Shown here: in pieces, positions 1 to 6,555 of the stretch | Layout of the letters: every line of letters starts with the position of its first letter | Position numbering within the stretch: position 1 is the first letter of the stretch | Assembly (NCBI GenBank): GCA_025924845.1 | Contig: JAICHN010000214.1 | Span: forward strand, 1 to 8,716 | Length of the DNA: 8,716 nucleotides | DNA from: Chloroflexota bacterium | Lineage (GTDB): Bacteria > Chloroflexota > UBA5177 > JANWHV01 | Reading direction: 5' to 3' | Notes under the pieces: generated by a model | What the model saw: only the letters and a program-made list of their open reading frames with translations | Told to the model about the DNA's origin: nothing | The model's database searches: none | Made by a program: the position numbers and the translations under genes

Positions 1-301
1 CGGCCTGGTCTAGAATGAGCTTGCCGGCCTCGATCTTCGTGAAATCAAGGACATCGTCGAGCATCGTGGTCAAGGCGTAGGCTGCGTCTCGCGCCACGCC
101 GACATACTCGGTCTGCGTTGGGTCGAGCGGCGTCTCAAGCAGCAACTCGATCATGCCGATGATGCCGCTCAGGGGCGTGCGAATCTCGTGGCTGATCATA
201 GCAAGGAATTCAGACCTGAGCCGTACGGCCTCAAGTGCCTGAGCGTGCGCCGTGGTGAGGGCCCTTAGCTCGGCCGGCAGGCGGGCATGGTTAGCCGGCA
301 T
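1..301 (-). CDS. Sensor histidine kinase, N-terminal part (runs off the left edge)
   Basis: About 100 codons are visible, open to the window edge. The frame gives a short N-terminal helix (residues about 8-32) and then a canonical HisKA H-box, [13 protein letters not shown], with the phosphoacceptor at His38. The dimerisation hairpin follows and ends in [14 protein letters not shown], the usual X-region of this kinase class. The ATP-binding domain must lie beyond the window. Fewer than 40 residues precede the histidine, so no sensory domain or membrane segment is encoded from this start. The start is taken as the ATG at 301; two GTG codons directly upstream (307, 304) are also in frame. The start lies inside the end of the upstream receiver gene (11-nt overlap), so translation is probably coupled. 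The frame stays open further upstream, so an ancestral receiver-kinase fusion split by a frameshift is possible. Kinase identity is secure; start and partner are inferred. Confidence 0.88.
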   Translation of the reverse strand, partial: MPANHARLPAELRALTTAHAQALEAVRLRSEFLAMISHEIRTPLSGIIGMIELLLETPLDPTQTEYVGVARDAAYALTTMLDDVLDFTKIEAGKLILDQA

Positions 302-704
302 CACCACTGCTCGTAGTGCTCGGTATGCGCCGGCAGGCACCGCCGGCCGACCAATCAGCCACCATTTGCCTGAGCGCGGCCGGGCTAAACGGTTTGAGGA
401 TATGCCCCGCCATCCCCATCCTGTAGCCCTCGTCGATGCTCTGTGCCTCACCGCCGGCCGTACAGAGGATCACCGGTATGTGCGCCGCATCGGGACGCGC
501 CTTCATGGCGCGGGTCAGCGTAATTCCGTCCATCCCGGGCATGTGCAGGTCCGTGATAATGAGATCGGGCTGCTTCTGCTCGACGATCGCCATGCCGGCA
601 GCCCCGTCCGCCGCGACAAAGACTTCATGTGCGGTCCCTCGCATGGAGAACAGAATGAGCTTCTGAATGATTGGCGAGTCCTCGCAGAATAAAACCTTGG
701 CCAT
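291..704 (-). CDS. Single-domain response regulator (CheY-like receiver)
   Basis: This 137-residue protein is essentially one receiver domain. The acidic pair is E8-D9 (FCEDSP), the phosphoacceptor is D52 in ITDLHMPGMDG, the switch threonine is T82 in ILCTAGG, and the conserved lysine is K104 in ILKPF. All catalytic residues are present, so it should be phosphorylated normally. A tail of about 20 residues after residue 118 is Ser/Gly-rich and matches no output domain, so it probably acts by protein contact or as a phosphorelay intermediate. A longer reading frame starts at 740, but that ATG has no ribosome binding site, whereas the ATG at 704 has GAGGT four bases upstream and begins the receiver fold directly. 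It lies 51 nt after one kinase gene and overlaps the next, which suggests one of them is its partner. Confidence 0.92.
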   Translation of the reverse strand: MAKVLFCEDSPIIQKLILFSMRGTAHEVFVAADGAAGMAIVEQKQPDLIITDLHMPGMDGITLTRAMKARPDAAHIPVILCTAGGEAQSIDEGYRMGMAGHILKPFSPAALRQMVADWSAGGACRRIPSTTSSGDAG

Positions 705-708
705 GTCT

Positions 709-713
709 ACCTC
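709..713 (-). promoter_or_regulatory. Ribosome binding site of the receiver gene
   Basis: GAGGT on the minus strand, four bases before the ATG at 704. It decides the start of the receiver gene against the upstream in-frame ATG at 740, which has no comparable motif. Confidence 0.6.
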
Positions 714-755
714 ACGTTGCCCTGACGGGGTATGGCTCATCCGATGAAAATTGCA

Positions 756-2432
756 CTACGCGGCGGCTGGGAGGGGTAAGCTAAAGTGAAACGTGGATCC
801 ACAATTGAGTTCGCTCTCGACCCAGACCTTGCCGCCGTGCATCTCGACAATTCGACGTACAAGCGGTAATCCCAAGCCGGCCCCCTGGGCGTATTTCGCC
901 GGCCCGTTCCGGCTGCGCCAATAACGTTCGAAGATATGTTCCCTCTGGTCTTCGGGGATCCCTATCCCGTGGTCTTTGACACTGACGCGCACCGCATTCC
1001 CGGCGACGCGGCTCTCGACCTCTATCGCTCCACCGCGGGGAGCAAACTTCACGGCGTTGGCAAGCAGATTTCTGATCACCTGCTCCACCCGCCCCCGGTC
1101 GGCCTGGAGCGGCGGCAATTCCTCCTGAAGCGCCAGCCCTATGGGATGGAGAGCATGCCTGGGCCCTATTTCCGCCACGACGTTGACAATGATCTGATTG
1201 AGGTTGACCCAGCCACAACTCAGAGAGAGGCATCCGGACACCAGCGCATCCAGGTCCAGAATCTCATCCACCAGCCGACTGAGCCGTTTCGCATCAGTGT
1301 GGATATCCGCCGCGAATTCCTGGACTTCATGCGTGGTGACCCGGTTATCACGCAGAATCTCGCTAAACCCCAAGATGCCGGTCAAAGGAGTACGGAATTC
1401 ATGGCTGACGATTGCAATAAAGTCGCTCTTGGCTCGATTGACCGCGGCTAATCGCTCGTTTGCCGCTTGCTGTGCCTCGAGGGTCGAGCGGATCAGCGCC
1501 TGTGCATGCATACGTTCGGATATGTCGATGAAGCTCAACACCATCTCCGTCGCCGTATCATGATGTTTATGGATCGGTACCGCATCAATCTGCAGCCAAC
1601 GTTGTGCGGCATCGGACCGTGTAATGCGCAGTACGACAGAGCGTACCGGCCGATCCGTTGCCCCTGCCCGCGACGTTAGGCCCTCCTCCAGGCTCATGGG
1701 GGAGCCGGCGGCATCGATCGCTTCCCTAAAGCAGTGTTCCACCGGCCTTCCCACCATGTCCGTTACCGTCAATCCCAGAATCTCTTCCGACGAGAGATTG
1801 GCGTCGACAATCGCGCCGTTATCGCCCAGGATGAGCACGCCGCAGGCCATGGCCATGTATGCGGCCCGTACTCTCTGATCCGAGATATGTACCTCGTGGC
1901 GCAACGCGGCGGCGGCCAGCGCATCGACGATGAGCCTGCCACCCAAGCGCAGCAGCGCGAGTTCACCGTCCTGGGCCGCACGGGCGCGCGGATGCAGCGT
2001 GAACAGCACGCCGTACGGTGCATGGTCCGATCGGTGCAGCGGCACGCAGGAGTACGCGCCAATCGGCTGCCCGGAGCCGGCGGCCGACTTAGCAGGCAGC
2101 GATTCGCCTTGCGTGTCCCCGACCACAACCGCGTGCATCGCGCTATTCCGCACCATCAGGTGGAATAAGGCGCGTGACAAGTCGGACACGCCGAGTTGCA
2201 GCGCCGTTTCCCCTCGCGCATTTACCTGTTCGACAAAGAGCGCCGAACCTTCCACCCGTGCCAGGCCGGTGAGGTCGGCATCCAGGAACTCGCCGATAAG
2301 CAGGAGGATATTCCCGATCAGATCGCCGGGCGACTGATGGTCCTCGCGTGCCACCGTAGCGAGCAAATCCAGCCCGGCTGTGACCCGTTCGGCGTGTACG
2401 AGAGCGGGGCCGTCCGCCCGAACCGGGTTCAT
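756..2432 (-). CDS. Soluble GAF-PAS sensor histidine kinase
   Basis: A 558-residue kinase without membrane segments, so cytoplasmic. Residues about 15-178 form a GAF-like sensor (weakly conserved, ending in a VLFTLHPRARAAQDGELALL segment type usual for GAF). Residues about 190-307 are a PAS domain (GVLILGDNGAIVDAN start, VLSFIDISERMHAQ end). A helical linker follows. HisKA has His344 in AIVSHEFRTPLTGILGF. The HATPase domain (about 444-556) has the N-box NLLANAVKFAP (Asn459), G1 box KDHGIGIP (Asp487), F-box HIFERYW and G2 box GAGLGLPLV, all intact. It should autophosphorylate and pass phosphate to a receiver; candidates are the stand-alone receiver next door and the receiver in the glycosyltransferase of the same operon. 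The start codon overlaps the stop of the acyltransferase gene as ATGA, and no good ribosome binding site is seen, which supports translational coupling. The signal sensed is unknown. Confidence 0.95.
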   Translation of the reverse strand: MNPVRADGPALVHAERVTAGLDLLATVAREDHQSPGDLIGNILLLIGEFLDADLTGLARVEGSALFVEQVNARGETALQLGVSDLSRALFHLMVRNSAMHAVVVGDTQGESLPAKSAAGSGQPIGAYSCVPLHRSDHAPYGVLFTLHPRARAAQDGELALLRLGGRLIVDALAAAALRHEVHISDQRVRAAYMAMACGVLILGDNGAIVDANLSSEEILGLTVTDMVGRPVEHCFREAIDAAGSPMSLEEGLTSRAGATDRPVRSVVLRITRSDAAQRWLQIDAVPIHKHHDTATEMVLSFIDISERMHAQALIRSTLEAQQAANERLAAVNRAKSDFIAIVSHEFRTPLTGILGFSEILRDNRVTTHEVQEFAADIHTDAKRLSRLVDEILDLDALVSGCLSLSCGWVNLNQIIVNVVAEIGPRHALHPIGLALQEELPPLQADRGRVEQVIRNLLANAVKFAPRGGAIEVESRVAGNAVRVSVKDHGIGIPEDQREHIFERYWRSRNGPAKYAQGAGLGLPLVRRIVEMHGGKVWVESELNCGSTFHFSLPLPAAA

Positions 2433-3631
2433 CGCACGATCCGGGCATTCGCGTAACGGTCGACGAGCCGACCGCCCCGCGTAAATACATGGCGCAGCAT
2501 ACTCACTGGATACTCAATTATCCAGTAGCTGGTTGCCCCGACCCCGATCGAAAGCGTAACCAGCACCAATGTGGCGATCGGGAAACCGCTGAGCGTTTCG
2601 AAGGTGACCAGCCGCTGGTCCGCCAGCCAGATCATGATGGGCTCATGCCAGAGATACACGCTGTACGAGACCAACCCGAGAAATCGCAGTGGGGCCCGGC
2701 TCAAGAGGCGCTCCCACCACGTGGCGCGCGGCGCCAACACCGTCGATGCCAGGATCAGCACGAATCCGAGCCCCGAGAGGCTGTGAAAATACAGATTGAC
2801 CCAGGCAACGTGCTCACGCAGCAAGAAATCCGCCGCCAGGATTGCCAACCCGATAATACGCAGCAGCGTAGGGACCATGCCCCCGAACAGTGCTTTCTTG
2901 CCGACTGCCGTCACGACGAGGGCAAGACCGGCGCCGAGGGCAAACGTGTCCATCTTCGCGATGGGTCCGTAGTAAATTGGGTAGTTATTCTCGGCGACAT
3001 GCCCCAGCTTGAACGCCCACCATTTATAGGCCAGGCTCGCTACGGCGCACAGCAGTACTCCCATACCCAACAACGCCAGGCGAGTGTTCACCGAACGCAG
3101 CCGCCCGCAGGCCCGAAAAGCCAATGGCGCGAAGCCGGCGATCGCCAGATAAAACTGTGCCTCGACGGCCAGGGACCACGCGGGGCCAATCGTCCAGAAG
3201 ATGTGCGTCCGATTAAACACCTGGGTAAAGCTGAGATGTAGCAGAAGGTCTTGCCACTGGCCGGGGCCGCCGGTATAGCGGAGCGTCCAGACAATCAGGA
3301 TAGCCGCGTAATAGAGCGGCACAATGCGAATCGCTCGCCTGATCAGGAATCCACGTGCCGACTGCTCACGATCCTGACGTACCGCCGCTCGGGCAAACGG
3401 TAGGGTAATGAGAAACCCCGACAGGACGAAGAACCAGGCCACTGTCGCATCAAGATTTTGGAACACTACGTTGACCGGCGTACCGGCGTACACATAGGTA
3501 GATACGGCACGCGAGTGCTGGTAGGCGTGAAAGACCACGATCAGCAGCGCGGCCAGACCTCGGTAGGCCTCCAATTCGTCGTAACGGCTTGATTCGCTTG
3601 CCGTGGCGGACATCGGCGCTGCCGCTCCCAT
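2429..3631 (-). CDS. Membrane O-acyltransferase (Acyl_transf_3 / OafA-like family)
   Basis: This 400-residue polytopic membrane protein has the hallmarks of family-3 acyltransferases, which move acyl groups (often acetyl) onto cell-surface sugars. Visible motifs in order are YRGLAALLIVVFHAY (Arg24, His35 in the first membrane helix), WFFVLSGFLIT (about 66-75), RRAIRIVPLYY (about 98-108), WSLAVEAQFYL (152-162, Glu157), and YSVYLWHEP (about 323-331). About ten hydrophobic helices can be counted. There is no SGNH domain at the C-terminus. Length and order fit the family. The start at 3631 forms TGATG with the stop of the glycosyltransferase gene and has GGAGG ten bases and GGTGAG three bases upstream; the frame extends 57 codons further but that would sit wholly inside the glycosyltransferase gene. 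A second ATG lies six codons in. Context suggests it acylates the glycan made by the upstream enzyme; the substrate itself is inferred. Confidence 0.93.
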   Translation of the reverse strand: MGAAAPMSATASESSRYDELEAYRGLAALLIVVFHAYQHSRAVSTYVYAGTPVNVVFQNLDATVAWFFVLSGFLITLPFARAAVRQDREQSARGFLIRRAIRIVPLYYAAILIVWTLRYTGGPGQWQDLLLHLSFTQVFNRTHIFWTIGPAWSLAVEAQFYLAIAGFAPLAFRACGRLRSVNTRLALLGMGVLLCAVASLAYKWWAFKLGHVAENNYPIYYGPIAKMDTFALGAGLALVVTAVGKKALFGGMVPTLLRIIGLAILAADFLLREHVAWVNLYFHSLSGLGFVLILASTVLAPRATWWERLLSRAPLRFLGLVSYSVYLWHEPIMIWLADQRLVTFETLSGFPIATLVLVTLSIGVGATSYWIIEYPVSMLRHVFTRGGRLVDRYANARIVR

Positions 3632-6006
3632 CAGCTCACCGCCTCCGCCGGTTCGGCACAGGTAGGCGCCGCGGCGGCGGTGCGCGGCGTGATGCTCCAT
3701 TTCCGATCGCCCATGAGTTCCTTCACCTGGGCAACCATGGTCACGAGGTTCTTGAGCGGTGTAAAGAAGAGCGACGAGACGAGGAGATAGAAGAGGAACC
3801 ACCGCTTATGCTTGCGAATCTCCGGCGCGGCCAGGAGATAGGCGAACATGGTCTGGCCGGGGCCGGTGCTCAGGGTGAAGAGCGTGGTCAGGACGAGGAT
3901 TGGCACCAACCAATCCAATCGAGTGAAACTTGCCCTCTGCCATATCCACAAGGCTAGGATCGGGAACATCTGGAAGGAGAGAAATGGATAGGCTTCGCGC
4001 CAGACAAGAAGATGGAAGATGCCTGCCTTCTGCCTGAGGGTCAGCTTCGGCGACCAAAGGGCAAGCAGTGCGTGCTTGACCGACACCTGGAACCACCCCT
4101 GTGCCCAGCGCATGCGCTGGTTCCAGAGCGCCTTTACGGTTACGGGGCCCAGTTCTCGGGAAACCAGCAGTGGATCGCACTTAATCTTGTAGCCGGCCTG
4201 CAGCACGCGCATCGAGGAGTCGATATCCTCGGTCAGCATGAAGCCGTGCATTCTGGTTTGCCGCAACAACTCCGTCTTCCAGTAGCCGTTCGCGCCGCCG
4301 AAAATCGCGAAATCATGCAGTCGGGCGCGACCGGGATGGCTGACCGCGTAAATCGCCTCGAACTCGACGGCGACCATGCGTGAAACCCAGGTCTGATCGC
4401 CGTTGCGCACCAGACAGTGCCCTTGTACGATGTCGTAACCAGTCGAAAGCCAGCGCCATGCCCGACTGAAGCAATCCGGCATGGGATGATGATCCGCATC
4501 GAAAATACCCACGTACGGACATTTCACCATGGCGAGCGCCGCGTTCACGTTTTGCGCTTTCGACGTGCTGCCTTCGACGCGCAACGGCACAAACCAGGGA
4601 TGGGCCGCGGCGATTTCACGCAAGGTTGTCTCAACAGGCAGGTCACGCGGCGTGTTGTAGGCCAGAATGACCTGAAAAGATCCTGGATATTCTATACGCA
4701 GGAAGGCTTCGATCGTCTCCACTATGGTGGCGGCCTCGTTCGGCAGATACGCCGCAATGATCGCGGCCGCCGGCTCATAGGGCACGCTGCGCCGCAACAT
4801 GCTGCGGCCGGCCGGCGCATCCTGTTCGATGGTCGGCTCCTCAAGCCGCAAGGCCATAAAGCCTTCCACCCAGATCAGATAGGCAGTCAGCACCAGTGTG
4901 AAGACGACCACCGCGTACATGTAGTGGGTGATATCCGCCCCAAGCGCCGCGAGGAGCGCATAGATCACGAACGGCATCACGAAGGCATAGCCCAACACGA
5001 TGGCTATCTGCAACGGCGTGTCCAACCACCTGTGCAAGCGTTCACGGCGCGTGGTCCGCGGCACTGCGCGGTGCGGCCCTGCCGGCGGCGCCGCATCATC
5101 GCGGACCGCACGCAGATCCAGACGTGCCGCCGACTGGTCGAGCCCACGCAGCGCCTTATCGCGCAACGCTTGCGGTGAGAGATCCGGCTTGAACGAGGTG
5201 TAGCCAATGGTAGGGGTGAGTCGAAGCCGTTCACCGCCTACCATGAAGGTCGCCTTCGCGATCTGTTGCGCCAGCGCGTCCAGCCGACGCTGTGCCATAT
5301 CCGGACCTGTCTCGGGAAGGAGAATGATGAATCGACCTTTCCTGTCGCGTCCAACGATATCCAGTGGACGGTTGTCTGCCTGCACAAGCTCAGTCACTTG
5401 CTTTGCCAGGGCTGCCTCCGATCGTGAACCGAGGCTGTCGCGCAAAGTTGGAAGCTCGTGGAGGAACAGGTATGCCAGGCAACCGGTCATACCGCTCCGC
5501 GCCGATCGCTCGCTCTCACGTTTGAGTTCTTCGCGGAAATGTCGCTCGGACAGCAAACCCGTTTGCCGATCGAGGATGAGTTGGTCGCTCGGTACTGGTG
5601 GTCGCTCGATCTTTGCCTTGACCCTTGCCAACAACTCGACTGCCTCGAACGGCTTTGGGAGATAGTCATCCGCGCCCAGATTGAAGCCTTCGACCACGTC
5701 GGTTGTTGCACTTTTCGCGGTCAAAAGAATGACTGGGATCGCCCGCGTGGCCGGATCCGTGCGCAATTCGCGCAGAAGGGTGAAGCCGTCCATCTCCGGC
5801 ATCATGACATCGGAGACGACTAAATCGGGGGTCGCCTCGGCAATGCGTCGTAGGGCGGCCCGGCCATCAGCGGCGACCGTAACGTCATAGCCGGCACGGC
5901 GAAGGACCATTGAGAGGAGCTTGCGTACTCGCTCCTCGTCCTCGACGACAAGAATGCTATCCTTTGCTCTGGCGTCGCTCTCAGTCTCCCGTGCCTGTTT
6001 ACTCAT
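3631..6006 (-). CDS. Fusion protein: receiver + degenerate GGDEF + family 2 glycosyltransferase
   Basis: 791 residues. Receiver, about 16-133: acidic pair E22-D23, phosphoacceptor D66 (VVSDVMMPEMDG), T96, K118 (LPKPF), all intact. GGDEF-like domain, about 140-300: starts with the family-typical LDRQTGLLSERHF, but the active site is RKGRF (222-226) and the metal-binding region reads LFLHELPTLRD, so it is predicted inactive; RxxD (R213-D216) is kept at the inhibitory-site position. Two membrane helices (about 331-353, 361-383) follow. The GT2 domain, about 410-640, has SKAQNVNAA, DxD as D503-A-D505, FGGANGYWK, TED (592-594) and QRMRW (630-634), the set found in processive synthases such as cellulose and hyaluronan synthases. 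Hydrophobic helices follow at about 664-757. No PilZ domain is seen. The start at 6006 opens just before the receiver; its ribosome site is weak. An in-frame ATG at 6117 adds 37 residues without a ribosome site. Likely role: regulated synthesis of a surface or extracellular glycan; sugar and polymer unknown. Confidence 0.93.
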   Translation of the reverse strand: MSKQARETESDARAKDSILVVEDEERVRKLLSMVLRRAGYDVTVAADGRAALRRIAEATPDLVVSDVMMPEMDGFTLLRELRTDPATRAIPVILLTAKSATTDVVEGFNLGADDYLPKPFEAVELLARVKAKIERPPVPSDQLILDRQTGLLSERHFREELKRESERSARSGMTGCLAYLFLHELPTLRDSLGSRSEAALAKQVTELVQADNRPLDIVGRDRKGRFIILLPETGPDMAQRRLDALAQQIAKATFMVGGERLRLTPTIGYTSFKPDLSPQALRDKALRGLDQSAARLDLRAVRDDAAPPAGPHRAVPRTTRRERLHRWLDTPLQIAIVLGYAFVMPFVIYALLAALGADITHYMYAVVVFTLVLTAYLIWVEGFMALRLEEPTIEQDAPAGRSMLRRSVPYEPAAAIIAAYLPNEAATIVETIEAFLRIEYPGSFQVILAYNTPRDLPVETTLREIAAAHPWFVPLRVEGSTSKAQNVNAALAMVKCPYVGIFDADHHPMPDCFSRAWRWLSTGYDIVQGHCLVRNGDQTWVSRMVAVEFEAIYAVSHPGRARLHDFAIFGGANGYWKTELLRQTRMHGFMLTEDIDSSMRVLQAGYKIKCDPLLVSRELGPVTVKALWNQRMRWAQGWFQVSVKHALLALWSPKLTLRQKAGIFHLLVWREAYPFLSFQMFPILALWIWQRASFTRLDWLVPILVLTTLFTLSTGPGQTMFAYLLAAPEIRKHKRWFLFYLLVSSLFFTPLKNLVTMVAQVKELMGDRKWSITPRTAAAAPTCAEPAEAVS

Positions 6007-6150
6007 CACCAACGGCAGCCCTTGCTTCAGTACGTGCTTGAACAGGTCACGGACAAGACCGACCACCGTTGTATCGGCATAAAAGGGAGTGGCTCTATGC
6101 CTCGGTGCGCGAACCACCGACCGGCAACGACCATTTATATCGTATGTCTA

Positions 6151-6179
6151 CTATTAATGCACGCCGGCACGTAGGACAA
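6151..6179 (-). promoter_or_regulatory. Candidate sigma-70-type promoter of the glycosyltransferase operon
   Basis: On the minus strand TTGTCC (6179-6174), a 17-base spacer and TAATAG (6156-6151) give partial matches to the -35 and -10 consensus. A second AT-rich hexamer, TATAAA, lies at 6139-6134 but has no reasonable -35 partner. The patch is clearly AT-rich in a GC-rich setting and sits 145 bases or more before the chosen start, leaving a leader of roughly 120-140 bases. Both matches are weak. Confidence 0.3.
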
Positions 6180-6497
6180 TAGCCTATGTGTCTCACATGA
6201 ACTCTCCCGATCGGGCCATGATGTCCCACGCGAGCCGCGTGGAGGCGAGTTCCGCCCTGGGGAAGACGGCGACCATCACGTCCTCGCTGATTGGCTCGAT
6301 ATGTTGCATAGTCCCGCAGGAGGAAGCCCGCGCTTCGTGCCTTTGCCGTAGGGTAGGTCGATGCCCGCACGGGCGCGGCTGCATAGGGGGGGGATCACAA
6401 GCCGAGCATGGCGGGTGGTGACAATCTCTCCCGCACAAGGCGGTGGGCAGCAGCAGGCCGTCTTCAAGCTCTATGGCGGTGAGAGAGCGGTCCCCTA

Positions 6498-6539
6498 GCC
6501 GTCCGGCCGGCTGCCTCATGAGGAGAACGGCCAGACGGC
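6498..6539 (-). terminator. Inverted repeat after the secreted-protein gene, possible terminator
   Basis: GCCGTCCGGCCG (6498-6509) and CGGCCAGACGGC (6528-6539) form a 12-bp stem with one imperfect pair (a G-U wobble in the minus-strand transcript) and an 18-base loop. The loop itself contains the perfect palindrome CCTCATGAGG (6514-6523). It begins 17 bases past the TAA stop at 6556. No T-run follows on the minus strand, so it is not a textbook intrinsic terminator; it may instead stabilise the mRNA end or act with Rho. Confidence 0.4.
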
Positions 6540-6555
6540 CGGTCCTCTTTCCGGA

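Larger units (their letters stand above)
6007..6555. other. Intergenic region between the secreted-protein gene and the glycosyltransferase operon
   Basis: About 550 bases without a gene I can defend. It holds the candidate operon promoter near 6151-6179, an eight-G run at 6386-6393, an inverted repeat at 6498-6539, and several overlapping open frames on both strands that resemble no known family. One short minus-strand frame (6309-6193, 38 codons) has coding-like third positions and is discussed as a finding. The stretch may hold a decayed gene. Confidence 0.5.

Noticed and set aside
2489..3241. 250-codon plus-strand open frame opposite the acyltransferase
   Set aside because: Same reasoning: it lies fully inside a gene with all family motifs and has shadow-type composition.
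3632..3802. 57-codon N-terminal extension of the acyltransferase
   Set aside because: It lies entirely inside the glycosyltransferase coding sequence and reads as low-complexity charged sequence; the TGATG start with a good ribosome site is better.
4417..5178. 253-codon plus-strand open frame opposite the glycosyltransferase
   Set aside because: Antisense shadow of a strongly supported gene; rich in Arg, His and Gln as GC-rich reverse frames are, with no motif or ribosome site.
5329..5880. Active diguanylate cyclase
   Set aside because: The GGDEF signature is RKGRF and the metal-binding aspartates are missing, so catalysis is not expected.
6006..6117. Longer start for the receiver-GGDEF-glycosyltransferase gene at 6117
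   Set aside because: The extra 37 residues precede the receiver fold, show no motif, and the ATG has no ribosome site; the ATG at 6006 opens just ahead of the domain. It is not fully excluded.
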